This document shows, one piece after another, positions 8,052-16,621 of a stretch of DNA of 64,000 nt (position 1 is the first letter of the stretch; each line of letters begins with the position of its first letter). The translations under genes were made by a program, and so were the position numbers. The DNA is taken from NCBI RefSeq assembly GCF_008360935.1, contig NZ_SRXO01000008.1:124001-188000 (forward strand). Direction: 5' to 3'. The stretch is from Siccirubricoccus phaeus. Lineage in GTDB: Bacteria > Pseudomonadota > Alphaproteobacteria > Acetobacterales > Acetobacteraceae. Under the pieces are notes generated by a model, which was not told where the DNA came from, ran no database searches, and saw only the letters and a list, made by a program, of their open reading frames with translations.

Positions 8052-8292
8052 ATTGCGGCATGCGCAAGAAATTTTTCCTCGTTAGCGGCGCTTTATGGGG
8101 GTATCGGGGTAGGGAATAGGAATAAATATGTTATAACAGGTGAAGCCCGGCCGCCATCCGCTTGTTTTAACGTCCCCTCACACCCGCAACGGCGATCTCA
8201 CGCCGCCTGCGCGGCCAGGCGCGCTATCCCTCCGCCTGGCCTCCGCTCGCCCGAGCGCCCGATATCAGCCGACGACCGGGATCAGGATGGCC

Positions 8293-8536
8293 ATGCCCGA
8301 CCTGCCGCAAGCGGAGCTGCGCCGCGTCTTCGAGGCAGCCCGCCGCTTTCTCGCCTACCGCGCCCGGGCCACCGCCCTGACCGGCGCGGCCGCCCAGGCC
8401 CACCCTCGCTCATGCCATCGAGCGGGATTTCCTCGCCTTCGACATCGCCCGGGCGGAGCGGGAGCTGCGCGAGGCGGTGCTCGCCATCGACCCCGATCTG
8501 CCGGCCGGGCCGCCCAACGGGGCCGGCCCGGGCTGA
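8293..8536 (+). pseudogene. Small hypothetical gene with a single-base frameshift
   Basis: The frame opens at ATG 8293 (MPDLPQAELRRVFEAARRF) behind a good CAGGATGG site and reads a helical, Arg/Ala-rich sequence to about 8400. The same style of sequence then continues one frame over, as TLAHAIERDFLAFDIARAER and onward to the TGA at 8534-8536. One extra C in the GGCCCACC run at about 8398-8404 would account for the break. The repaired product would be about 81 residues, all helix with a proline/glycine tail. I do not recognise it. It may be a decayed gene, a sequencing error in a C run, or less likely a programmed shift. It is divergent from the repeat-peptide gene, so the LexA-like box could also serve this side. 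Confidence 0.5.
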
Positions 8537-8632
8537 GCGGCCGGCGCCTGCCCCATGGGCTTCCTGCCCACCTGTCGCGAGGCGGTGAATTCGCGGGGTG
8601 ACGGGAGCGCCACATGGTCTAGATTCCCCGCC

Positions 8633-10669
8633 ATGGGTGTGTCCCTCACCACGACTGCGCGCGCCGATGCTGCACTGTCCCCCGTCCCGCCTGCCATGGA
8701 CCCTGCCGCACCCGGGCCCTGCCTGCGGCTGGTGCTGATCGGCCGCATGGAAGCCTGGAGTCTCGCCAGCGTGCAGGTGCTGCCGCGCACCCGAAAGGCG
8801 CGGGCCCTGCTGGCCGTGCTCGGCCTCGCCCTCGGCACGCCAGTGACTCGGCTCCGCCTCGCCGAGCTGCTCTGGTCCCGTCGCGGCGCGGAGCAGCAGC
8901 GCGGCTCCCTGCGCCAGGCGCTGCATGAGTTGCAGGACTCGCTGGCGCCGGTCGGCGTGCCGCTGCTGGCTCCGACGCGGGAGGCGGTGAGTCTGCGCGC
9001 CGGCCCGGTCTGGGTGGATGCGCTGGAAGCCGCCCGCACCGGCCTGGCGCGGCCGGAGGCGCTGGACCTGCTGACCGGCGAGCTGCTCGCCGATCTCGAT
9101 GGGCTGGATCCCGCCTTCGATGCCTGGCTGGCGGAGCAGCGCAGGCGGCTGCGCGATGCCGCGGTGGCGCAGGCGGCGCTGCTGCTGGAACGGGCGGAGG
9201 GCCCGGCCGCCGCTGCCAGCGCCGCCCGTCGCCTGCTCGGCTACGACCCGGTGAATGAAGGCGCCTGGCGCGCCCTGATCCGCGCCGAGGGCAGCCGGGG
9301 CGATCGCGGCGCGGCGCTCGCCGCCTATGAGAATTGCCGCAGCCTGCTGGCCGAGCGCTTCGGCACCACCCCCTCCGCCGAGACCGAGGCGCTGGCCGTG
9401 GCGCTGCGGGCGGAGGGGCCGGCGCCGATCATCGCCGCCGCCCCGGCCCCGCCGCCCGCGCCCCCGGCGCCGCGCGGCACCTTGCGCGGCGCCCGGCTCG
9501 GCGTGCCGCCGCTGCGCGTCATCGGGGAGGTGGAGGAGCATCTTTCCGTCGGGCTGGCGGAGGAGATCACCGCCGCCCTTGCCCGCTTCCGCTGGATCTT
9601 CCTGGTGGACAGCGCCTCGCTCGCCAGCGCGGCGGAGGAGCGGGGGGAGGAGGCGGCGGCCCGCGCCATGGGGCTGGATTTCCTGCTGGCCGGCACGGTG
9701 CAGCGGGCCGGCGACCGCGTCCGCGTCTCCCTCCGCCTGACCGATCTGCGGGAAGCCGCCGGCCTGGTCTGGACCGGCCGCTTCGACCGCGAGGCGCAAG
9801 ACATCCTGGCCCTGCAGGATGAGGTGGCGGCGGAGGTGGTGGCGCGGATCGACCCCGAGATCCTGCTCATCGAGGCGAATCGGGCGAGCGCCCGCGGCAG
9901 CGTCAACGCCTCTGCCTACGACCTGCTGCTGCGGGCCATCCCGGCGATCCACCGGCTGGACCGGGACGGTTTCCTGGCCGCGGCGGAATGGCTGCGCCGG
10001 GCGGAGGCGCTGGAGCCGGACTACGCCCCGGCGCATGCCTGGCATGCCTATTGGCATCTCTTCCTGGTCGGCCAGGGCTGGGCGCCGGACGAGGCTGACT
10101 CCATGGCGGAGGCGGAGCGGCTGGCGCAGCGTGCCATCGCGCTGGACCCGCTGGATGCCCAGGCGCTGACCATCTCCGGCCATGTCCGCGCCTTCCTGCT
10201 CCACAGGCTGGAGGAAGGCGCGGCGCTGCATGAGCGGGCCCTGGCGCTGAACCCCAACCTCGCCATGACCTGGGTATTCTCCGGCATGGCGCTCGCCTAT
10301 CTCGGCCAGCATGAGGCGGCGCTGACGCGGCTCGACCGCTATGCCCGGCTCGCCCCCTGCCACCCGCATGCCTTCTTCTTCGACGCGGCGCGGGGGATTC
10401 CGGCGCTCTGCCTCGGCCAGCATGAGGCGGCGGTGGAAGTGGGGCGGAAGGCCACCGCGCTGCATGCCGGTCTGAGCTACCCTTACAAGACCTATCTCTC
10501 GGCGCTGGGCCATCTGGGGCTGACGGGCGAGGCGGCGGAGGTGAAGGCGCGGCTGCTGGCGATCGAGCCGGATTTCACCCTGGAGAAGGCGCTGCGCCGC
10601 ACCCCGCTGCGGCGGGCGGAGGATCTGGCGCATTACGAGGCGGGGCTGCGCAAGGCCGGGCTGGAATAA
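8633..10669 (+). CDS. BTAD-type transcriptional regulator with TolB-like and TPR regions
   Basis: A 678-residue protein from the ATG at 8633; an ATG at 8696 (MDPAAPGP) is also plausible. The first ~85 residues (LRLVLIGRMEAWSL... TRKARALLAVLGLALG) form an OmpR-type winged-helix DNA-binding domain of the SARP class. A bacterial transcriptional activation (BTAD, TPR-like) domain runs to about residue 255, ending AYENCRSLLAERFGTTPSAE. A proline-rich linker of about 20 residues follows, then a TolB-like segment (HLSVGLAEEITAALARFRW, DFLLAGTVQRAGDRVRVSLR), and then several tetratricopeptide repeats to the end. This is the back half of many class III cyclases with the cyclase domain replaced by a DNA-binding domain. 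The gene at 59145-60917 has the cyclase version. It is probably a signal-dependent activator; ligand and targets are unknown. Confidence 0.85.
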   Translation: MGVSLTTTARADAALSPVPPAMDPAAPGPCLRLVLIGRMEAWSLASVQVLPRTRKARALLAVLGLALGTPVTRLRLAELLWSRRGAEQQRGSLRQALHELQDSLAPVGVPLLAPTREAVSLRAGPVWVDALEAARTGLARPEALDLLTGELLADLDGLDPAFDAWLAEQRRRLRDAAVAQAALLLERAEGPAAAASAARRLLGYDPVNEGAWRALIRAEGSRGDRGAALAAYENCRSLLAERFGTTPSAETEALAVALRAEGPAPIIAAAPAPPPAPPAPRGTLRGARLGVPPLRVIGEVEEHLSVGLAEEITAALARFRWIFLVDSASLASAAEERGEEAAARAMGLDFLLAGTVQRAGDRVRVSLRLTDLREAAGLVWTGRFDREAQDILALQDEVAAEVVARIDPEILLIEANRASARGSVNASAYDLLLRAIPAIHRLDRDGFLAAAEWLRRAEALEPDYAPAHAWHAYWHLFLVGQGWAPDEADSMAEAERLAQRAIALDPLDAQALTISGHVRAFLLHRLEEGAALHERALALNPNLAMTWVFSGMALAYLGQHEAALTRLDRYARLAPCHPHAFFFDAARGIPALCLGQHEAAVEVGRKATALHAGLSYPYKTYLSALGHLGLTGEAAEVKARLLAIEPDFTLEKALRRTPLRRAEDLAHYEAGLRKAGLE

Positions 10670-10675
10670 CCCGCG

Positions 10676-11160
10676 CTGGTGGTGTTCGGCGGCCTGCCGG
10701 GGGTGGGAGACGACGCTTTCCCGCGCCCTGGCGGCGCGGCACCATGTGGCTGCGGACCGACGCCATCGAGCAGGCGATGCGGCAGCGCGGCGTGCCGACG
10801 GCGCAGATCGGCCCCGCCGGCCACACCGTGGCCCAGGCGGTGGCGGCGACGAATCTGGCGCTGGGCCGCGACGTCGTGGCGGATGCGGTGAGCCCGGCGG
10901 CGGCGCGCGCCGCTTGGCGCGCCCTGGCGGCGGAGGCCGGCGCAGCGCTGCCGGAGGTGGTGTGCAGCGACCTGGCCGAGCACCGCTGCCAGGTGGAGTC
11001 GCGGCAGGCCGATATCCCCGGCCTGGCCCTGCCGGACTGGGCGGGGGTGACGGGCCGGCGCTACGAGCCCTGGACCGCGCCGCACCTCGTGCTCGATAGC
11101 GCGCGGCTGGCGGCAGCGCTGGCGTGGCTGGAAGCGGAGATTGCCGGGCGCGGCGCCTGA
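10676..11160 (+). pseudogene. Broken P-loop kinase (AAA/COG0645-like)
   Basis: The fragments add up to a small ATP-binding kinase. VVFGGLPGVG is the start of a Walker A motif in one frame (from about 10679). TTLSRALAARHH, its expected continuation, is in the next frame (from about 10710). The body, from WLRTDAIEQAMRQRG through QVESRQADIPGLALPDW and RYEPWTAPHLVLDSA, is in the third frame and ends at 11160. The Walker A lysine codon is destroyed where about two bases are missing near 10706-10710, and a second shift lies near 10742. An ORF annotated from the ATG at 10744 would lack the nucleotide-binding loop. It follows the BTAD regulator by seven bases. Confidence 0.7.
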
Positions 11161-11180
11161 TCCGCCATGCCCGCTTCCCG

Positions 11181-11771
11181 CTACTTCCCGTGCCGCAGAT
11201 AGAGCGGCGTCTTGCCCATCTGCCGGAAGGCGTGGTCCGCGGCGAAGAGATCCGCGTAATGCAGCACATGCGCTTCCAGGTTGCGGCCATGGAAGGGCGC
11301 GTTGGTCGCATGCGTCGCCACGGTGCTGACGACGGTATGCGGGAAGCCCAGCTCCTTCAGCAGCATGCCGCCGATGACGCCATGCGGCAGCTCGTAGAAC
11401 AGCGGCGTGTGCACGCCCGTATCGCCCTCCCGCCCATAGATCAGCGGCTTGTCCACATCGTGCAGGATGAGGATGGCGACCAGCACGTCGGGGTCGAATG
11501 CCACCTTCCAATCCGCTGCGGCGCGGGCACCGAGATCGATGCCGGCCCGGGTCACGTCATTCACATGGTCCATCAGCCGATAGGGTTGCTCCCCGGGGGA
11601 GAAGGGCATGTCCTCCAGCTTCTCATGGCCGGAGGAGGCCCAGGCGCTGACCCAGGCGGTCACCACCTTCTCCCGCACCGGCGGCGAAAGGCGGTCGAGG
11701 CCGAAGAGCCATTCCTCAACCGCCTGGCGGCGCCAATTGCTGGTGGTGTCGATATGGTAGGGTTCGGTCAT
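11181..11771 (-). CDS. HD-domain protein (putative metal-dependent phosphohydrolase)
   Basis: A 196-residue cytosolic protein. The HD signature is clear: DHVNDVTRAG (about residue 80), then ILILHDVDKPLIYG with the HD pair, ELPHGVIGGMLLKELGFP, VATHATNAP, and HYADLFAADHAF near the C-terminus. These are the usual metal-binding His/Asp positions of the superfamily, whose members hydrolyse nucleotides or phosphate esters. The substrate is unknown. I use the ATG at 11771 (MTEPYHID); the frame extends upstream to 11861 but the extension looks non-coding. It is downstream of the Bug-protein gene on the same strand with a 141-base gap, so co-transcription is possible but not shown. Confidence 0.8.
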   Translation of the reverse strand: MTEPYHIDTTSNWRRQAVEEWLFGLDRLSPPVREKVVTAWVSAWASSGHEKLEDMPFSPGEQPYRLMDHVNDVTRAGIDLGARAAADWKVAFDPDVLVAILILHDVDKPLIYGREGDTGVHTPLFYELPHGVIGGMLLKELGFPHTVVSTVATHATNAPFHGRNLEAHVLHYADLFAADHAFRQMGKTPLYLRHGK

Positions 11772-11912
11772 GCGGGGCGCTCCTGACGGCGCGTGTTTCA
11801 GGCCAGGCGGAGATGCCTGGCGATGCGGCAAATCAGTAAGCTGCCTGCTCATCTGTTCCACTTATCTCAGATCTGACGGATCACGTCGTGATCCGTCAGA
11901 TCGGCGGCTGCT

Positions 11913-12899
11913 CTAGTCGATCCGGATATTGGCCATGCGCACCATATCCGCGAAGAAGGCGATCTGCTGCTCCCGGAAGGCGGCGAATTCCTCCACCGTA
12001 TTCGGCCGCGTCAGGGCACCGAGGGTCAGCAGCCGCTCGGTCACCGCCGGCTCCCGGATCACCGCATTCAGCGCGGTGTTGAGCAGGCTGATGAGCGCCG
12101 GATCGGTGCCGGCGGGGGTGAAGAGGCCGTTCCACTCATAGGTTTCGAAGCCCGGCAGCGTGTCCGCAATCGCCGGCACGCCGGGCAGCACGCTGAGCGG
12201 CGAGAGGCCGCAATGCGCCATCACCTGCGCGTCCTTCGCCGCGAAGATCGGGACCGAGCCGGGCACGTTGCTGAATTGCAGCGGCACCCGGCCGGAGATC
12301 AGGTCGTTGCGCGCGGCGCCGAATTCCCGGTAGGGCACGTGGTTGATCTGCGTGCCGGCGCGGTGGTTGAACAGCTCCAGCGAGACATGCTGCACCGTGC
12401 CGATGCCGGTGGAGCTGCAATCGAGCTGCCCCGGCTTCTCCTTCGCCAGCGCCACCAGCTCCGGCACCGAATGCGCCGGGAACTCCTTGGTGGCATGCAG
12501 CGTGTTCGGCGTGACCATGGTGAGGAAGACCGGCATCAGGTCCCGCCGCGTCTCGTAGGGCAGGCGGCTGCCGAAGAGCGACGGGTTCACCGAATGCGCC
12601 GTCGCATCGTAGAGCAAGGTGTAGCCATCGGCCGGGGCACGGGCCACGGCCTGGGCGGCGACGGTGCCGGCGGCGCCCGGCCGGTTCTCCACCACGAATT
12701 GCTGGCCGAGCCTTGCGGAAAGCCCCGCCAGCACGATGCGGGAGACGACATCCGCCGTGCCGCCCGGGCTGTAGGCATTGACGACGCGGACGCTGCGGGC
12801 CGGGTAGCTGCCCTGGGCGCGCGCCAGCCCCGGCGCGGCCAGGCCGGAGGCGGCCAGCAGCGCGCCGAGGGCTGCCCGGCGCGTGGCGGTGACGGTCAT
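11913..12899 (-). CDS. Bug/TctC-family periplasmic solute-binding protein
   Basis: A 328-residue protein with a twin-arginine-like signal (TRRAALGALLAASGLAAPG, cleavage after ARA) and the canonical Bug fold: YPARSVRVVNAYSPGGTADVVSRI, the LGQQFVVENRPGAAGTVAA block, and DGYTLLYDATAHSVNP. Bug proteins bind carboxylates or amides for tripartite tricarboxylate transporters, but in this group most are orphans without TctA/TctB nearby, as here. The ATG at 12899 puts the signal at the N-terminus; a 16-residue upstream extension is unlikely. It lies downstream of a second Bug gene (174-base gap). Ligand unknown. Confidence 0.92.
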   Translation of the reverse strand: MTVTATRRAALGALLAASGLAAPGLARAQGSYPARSVRVVNAYSPGGTADVVSRIVLAGLSARLGQQFVVENRPGAAGTVAAQAVARAPADGYTLLYDATAHSVNPSLFGSRLPYETRRDLMPVFLTMVTPNTLHATKEFPAHSVPELVALAKEKPGQLDCSSTGIGTVQHVSLELFNHRAGTQINHVPYREFGAARNDLISGRVPLQFSNVPGSVPIFAAKDAQVMAHCGLSPLSVLPGVPAIADTLPGFETYEWNGLFTPAGTDPALISLLNTALNAVIREPAVTERLLTLGALTRPNTVEEFAAFREQQIAFFADMVRMANIRID

Positions 12900-13073
12900 G
12901 CGGTTCCTCCCCTTCTTCTCGAACGTAGCCGTGCTGTTCTCCGGCATGCCGGCGCGGTGCAGCCGCCCTCGGCGTGGATCGCCTTGCAGGGGGCGGGCGG
13001 GCCGGGCTTGCCTCCCCTTCCGGCCACCCGCCAGGCGGAGGGGCGCGGCCTGCGCATGGGCCGCGGCCGCGGC

Positions 13074-14042
13074 TCAATCCGCGAAGGCGCCGGCCGCCTG
13101 GATGACCGGCCGCCACCGATCCACCTCCTCCGCCAGGAAGCGCTTATGGAAGGCGATGGAGGCACGTTCCTCCGTCGCCGGCGCCGTCGCCAGCTCGGCG
13201 AAGCGCTGGCGCAGCTTCTCGTCGCGCATGGCGCCGCGCAGCATGGCGGAGAGGGATTGCTGGATCTCCTCCGGCGTCCCAGCCGGCGCATAGACCGCGT
13301 GCCAGGTGGACATGGCGATGCTCGGGAAGCCGGCCTCCACCGTGGTCGGCAGTTGCGGCAGCTCCGGCACGCGCTGCGGCGTCGTCACCGCATAGGCCGC
13401 CACCCGGCTCTCCTTGATGAAGGGCAGGGTATTGGTCGCCTGGTCGCAGAGCAGGTCGATGCGCCCCGCCATCAGCTCCGCGATCGCCGGCGCGGTGCCG
13501 CGGAACACCACCGTCGTCGCCTGGGCGCCGGCCGCCTGCTGCAGCAGCATGCCGCAGAGATGCGCGGCGGAGCCGAGGCCGGCATGGGCGAGGTTCAGCT
13601 TCTCCCCCTGCTCCTTCAGCGCGCCGACATAGCCGGCCAGATCCTGCGCCGGGAAGCCGGGCCGGGCGATCAGCGTCATGGCGGAATCGGAGACCAGGCC
13701 GAGCGGCGCGAAGCTTTCCAGCACGGAGTAGGGCAGGCGGCGATAGAGCGTGGCGGAGGCGGCGAAGCCGATATTGTTGCACAGCAGGGTATAGCCGTCC
13801 GGCCGCGCCTGGGCGCCGCGCAGCGGCCCGACCGTCGCGCCGCCGACGCTTTCCACGACGAAATTATGGCCGCTGCTGCGCGTCAGCGCATCGGCGAGGA
13901 TGCGGGTGACGGTATCCGTCGGCCCGCCCGCCGCGCCGGCGGCGATGAGGGTGACGGGCCGCACCGGGAAGCCCTGGCCGAGGGCAGGGGCGGCGAGGGT
14001 GAGGCCTATCCCGGCAAGGGCGGCACGGCGGGGTATGGGCAT
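13074..14042 (-). CDS. Bug/TctC-family periplasmic solute-binding protein (second copy)
   Basis: A 322-residue paralogue of the neighbouring Bug protein. The short signal is PRRAALAGIGLTLAAPALG. The Bug core is FPVRPVTLIAAGAAGGPTDT, then the NFVVESVGGATVGP block, then DGYTLLCNNIGFAASATLY. The two copies differ clearly in the ligand loops and are unlikely to bind the same compound. It is 13 bases downstream of the DUF1772 gene, which itself is 15 bases from the PanE-like gene. That makes a compact minus-strand operon (reductase, DUF1772, Bug) into which the second Bug gene may also be read. No transporter membrane subunits are present. Confidence 0.92.
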   Translation of the reverse strand: MPIPRRAALAGIGLTLAAPALGQGFPVRPVTLIAAGAAGGPTDTVTRILADALTRSSGHNFVVESVGGATVGPLRGAQARPDGYTLLCNNIGFAASATLYRRLPYSVLESFAPLGLVSDSAMTLIARPGFPAQDLAGYVGALKEQGEKLNLAHAGLGSAAHLCGMLLQQAAGAQATTVVFRGTAPAIAELMAGRIDLLCDQATNTLPFIKESRVAAYAVTTPQRVPELPQLPTTVEAGFPSIAMSTWHAVYAPAGTPEEIQQSLSAMLRGAMRDEKLRQRFAELATAPATEERASIAFHKRFLAEEVDRWRPVIQAAGAFAD

Positions 14043-14055
14043 GGACGCGTCCCTT

Positions 14056-14562
14056 TCATGGTGGCGCTTCGCGCCAATTGGCCGCCAGCGCCGCGGCCAT
14101 CAGGCCGAAGGCGAGAGTGGCGGCAAGGCTCCGCACATGGTTCCAGGCGGTCCATGGCCGGGCGTAGCGCCGCCAGGCCATGGCCGCGGCAGCGGGGTCC
14201 GCCGGGGCCTCGCTGGCCGCCAGCATCTCGTTCAGCGGCAGGTTGCAGGCCAGGGTGACGCCGAAGGTCCCGATGCCGTAGGCCAGCGCGCCCGCGAAGC
14301 ACAGCAGCGCGGGCAGCCTGGCGCCGTCCGCCAGCCCCGCCACCCCCGCCAGCACCGGGAGGGCCAGCGCGCCGAAGAAGCTGAAAGCGAAGAGCGGGGT
14401 GCGGATCTCCGCATTGATCGCCTGCATGGCGCGGATCGCCGCGGCCGGATCGGCCGCCGCCAGCCCCGGCATGACGGCGATGGAGAAGGCGTAGAACAGC
14501 CCCGCGGCCAGCGCCGTGGCCAGCAGCCCGAGCCCCAGCAGGATCTGGTGCAGCAGGGCCAT
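14056..14562 (-). CDS. DUF1772 (anthrone oxygenase-like) membrane protein
   Basis: A 168-residue integral membrane protein with four predicted hydrophobic helices (about 5-30, 55-80, 85-105 and 145-165). The spacing and motifs match DUF1772: LFYAFSIAVMPGLAAADP after helix 1, AIRAMQAINAEIRTPLF, LACNLPLNEML after helix 3, and a final W..WN.VRS motif (RPWTAWNHVRSLAAT). The family includes fungal anthrone oxygenases, but bacterial members are uncharacterised. The gene is tightly packed between the PanE-like reductase and a Bug gene, so it probably shares their role in metabolism of a carbon compound. Which one is unknown. Confidence 0.85.
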   Translation of the reverse strand: MALLHQILLGLGLLATALAAGLFYAFSIAVMPGLAAADPAAAIRAMQAINAEIRTPLFAFSFFGALALPVLAGVAGLADGARLPALLCFAGALAYGIGTFGVTLACNLPLNEMLAASEAPADPAAAAMAWRRYARPWTAWNHVRSLAATLAFGLMAAALAANWREAPP

Positions 14563-14577
14563 GGGGCATGCCCTCCC

Positions 14578-15642
14578 TCAGTTGAGGCGGAGCTCCTTGA
14601 TGTGCTTCGGGTCGGGCTGCAGCTCGCCGCGCTCCACGCGCTTGACGATATCGGTCAGCGCCGCATTGGCCGGCGTCGCCAGGCCGATGCTCTGCGCCTT
14701 GTCGACGATATAGCCGTTGATGAACTCGATCTCCGTGCGGCGGCCCTTCACCATGTCCTGGCCCATGGAAGGGCGGTGGGCGCCGCCGCCGGGCTTCCGC
14801 GCCTCGGCCAGCCGGTGCTCGTCATATTCGTGCCGCGCCGCGAGGTCGCCCTCGCCGGCGCGGGCGATCACCTCCGGGTCGATATGGTGGATCTCCTCCA
14901 GCGTGTAGCCCAGCGCCTGGCCGACGCGGATCGCCTCCGAGCCCAGCCTCGCGGTGAAGGCGCGCAGCGTGTCGTCCAGCAGGATCTCCTTGCTGACCAG
15001 GCCGGTGCAGGCGGAGAGACCATTGGCCATGCCGTTGGTCACGAGCTTCGACCAGCGCTCGCCCCAGAGGTTGGGCGTGGTCAGCGCGCTGTCCGAATAG
15101 GCGACGAGGCGGGTGACCTCCTTGGCGCGGTCGGTGATGCGGCCATGCACCTCGCCGACGCGGAACACGGTATGCGCCGCGCCGCCCTTGCCGGAGGCGC
15201 GGCGGACATGGCCGGGCTCGCAGAGATCGACGGTGATGGAGGAGGCGATGGCGCCGAGGGTGCGGCCCCAGCCGACGATGCCGGCGACCGTCTCCTCGTT
15301 CATGCAATTCTGCAGCGAGACGACGAAGCCGCCGGGCGAGAGGTACTGCTTCACCATCAGCGTGGCCCAGGCGGTGTCGTAGGACTTCACGCAGACGAAG
15401 GCGATGTCGAAGGGCTTCTCCTTGCTGACATGCTGCAGCTCCGTCAGGTGGATGGCGCGGACCGGGACGGTGAATTCCGGCACGTCCTTGATGTGGGAAA
15501 TGCGCAGGCCCTTGCTCCGCATCGCCTCCACGTTCTCCGGCCACATATCGACGAAGGTCACATCCTCGCCCGCCTGCGCCATATGCGCCCCGGCATAGCC
15601 GCCGACCGCGCCGGCCCCGATGATGGCGATGCGGTTGCCCAT
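14578..15642 (-). CDS. Ketopantoate reductase family (PanE/ApbA) oxidoreductase
   Basis: A 354-residue protein with an N-terminal Rossmann fold (NRIAIIGAGAVGGYAGAHMA, then DVTFVDMWPENVEAM) binding NADPH. The C-terminal helical domain has the family signature region (SKLVTNGMANGLSACTGL) and a conserved block ending GRRTEIEFINGYIVDKA, where the Glu/Asn/Gly pattern of ketopantoate reductases is seen. It is longer than typical PanE (about 300), and its neighbours suggest a role in degrading a hydroxy/keto acid instead of pantothenate synthesis. Start at ATG 15642 after a gAGGgtGAGGAGa stretch. First gene of the minus-strand operon with DUF1772 and Bug. Divergent from the LLM-RidA pair across 127 bases. 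Confidence 0.85.
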   Translation of the reverse strand: MGNRIAIIGAGAVGGYAGAHMAQAGEDVTFVDMWPENVEAMRSKGLRISHIKDVPEFTVPVRAIHLTELQHVSKEKPFDIAFVCVKSYDTAWATLMVKQYLSPGGFVVSLQNCMNEETVAGIVGWGRTLGAIASSITVDLCEPGHVRRASGKGGAAHTVFRVGEVHGRITDRAKEVTRLVAYSDSALTTPNLWGERWSKLVTNGMANGLSACTGLVSKEILLDDTLRAFTARLGSEAIRVGQALGYTLEEIHHIDPEVIARAGEGDLAARHEYDEHRLAEARKPGGGAHRPSMGQDMVKGRRTEIEFINGYIVDKAQSIGLATPANAALTDIVKRVERGELQPDPKHIKELRLN

Positions 15643-15769
15643 CTGCGTCTCCTCACCCTCGCTTGGCGGGAAGTATGCGCCGGGCGGCCGGCGTGGTCCA
15701 TCTCCCCCCTGGCCATTCCCCTTGGGGCGCGGATCGTGCCACCATCCGCCGAGGACGGGGAGACGGACC

Positions 15770-16621
15770 ATGAAGATCGGCCTGGCGATGTTCTTCACCG
15801 ACTATTCCATGCGGCCGGAGGAGCTGGCCGTGGCGGCCGAGGCGCGCGGCTTCGAGAGCCTCTGGGCGCCGGAGCATTCGCACATCCCGCTCAGCCGCAA
15901 ATCCCCCTGGCCGAGCGGCGGCGAGCTGCCGAAGATGTATTACGACGTGATGGACCCCTTCGTGACGCTGACGGCGGCGGCCATCGCGACCAAGACGCTG
16001 AAGCTGGGCACCGGCATCTGCCTGGTGGTGCAGCGGGACCCGATCCAGACGGCGAAGTCGGTGGCCTCGCTGGACCTGCTCTCGAACGGGCGCTTCCTGT
16101 TCGGCGTGGGGAATGGCTGGAACCAGGACGAGATCGAGGATCACGGCACGGTCTTCGCCACCCGCCACAAGCTGGCGCGGGAGCGGATCGAGGCGATGCA
16201 GGCGATCTGGACGAAGTCGAAGCCGGAGTATCACGGGGAATTCGTGAATTTCGGCCCGATGATGACCTGGCCGAAGCCAGTGCAGAAGCCGCACCCGCCC
16301 ATCATCGTCGGCGGCGCCTTCCCGCACGGGGCGCGCCGCGCCATCCGCTACGGCAATGGCTGGATGCCGCACCGCACGCGGCAGCATTACGCGGATGTGG
16401 CGGCGCTGCTGCCGGAATTCCGCCAGATGGCGGAGGCGGCCGGGCGGGACCTGGCCGGCCTGCCCATCACCATCTGGGGGGCGACGGAGGATTACGACGC
16501 GCTCTGCCGCGACCAGGAGCTGGGTATCGCGCGCGTGATCCTGAGCCTGGAAGCGGCGAAGGCGGATGTCATCCTGCCGCAGCTCGACCGCTGGGCGGAG
16601 CTGATCCGGAAGCTCGGCTGA
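15770..16621 (+). CDS. LLM-class flavin-dependent oxidoreductase (F420-type subgroup)
   Basis: A 283-residue luciferase-like TIM-barrel protein (MKIGLAMFFTDYSMRPEELA, FESLWAPEHSHIPLS, KLGTGICLVVQRDPI, FGVGNGWNQDEIEDHGT). This sequence style is that of the TIGR03619-like F420-dependent group; whether it uses F420 or FMN cannot be settled here. The next gene (RidA) starts inside its stop codon (TGATG), so the two are translationally coupled. The pair is divergent from the PanE-like operon, and all may serve one catabolic route. Substrate unknown. Confidence 0.9.
   Translation: MKIGLAMFFTDYSMRPEELAVAAEARGFESLWAPEHSHIPLSRKSPWPSGGELPKMYYDVMDPFVTLTAAAIATKTLKLGTGICLVVQRDPIQTAKSVASLDLLSNGRFLFGVGNGWNQDEIEDHGTVFATRHKLARERIEAMQAIWTKSKPEYHGEFVNFGPMMTWPKPVQKPHPPIIVGGAFPHGARRAIRYGNGWMPHRTRQHYADVAALLPEFRQMAEAAGRDLAGLPITIWGATEDYDALCRDQELGIARVILSLEAAKADVILPQLDRWAELIRKLG

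Noticed and set aside
8282-11311. A 1009-codon open frame on the minus strand.
   Set aside because: It lies antisense to the BTAD regulator, whose domains are recognisable. The translation is Arg/Gly/Pro/Gln-rich with no fold-like pattern, as expected of a GC-rich shadow frame.
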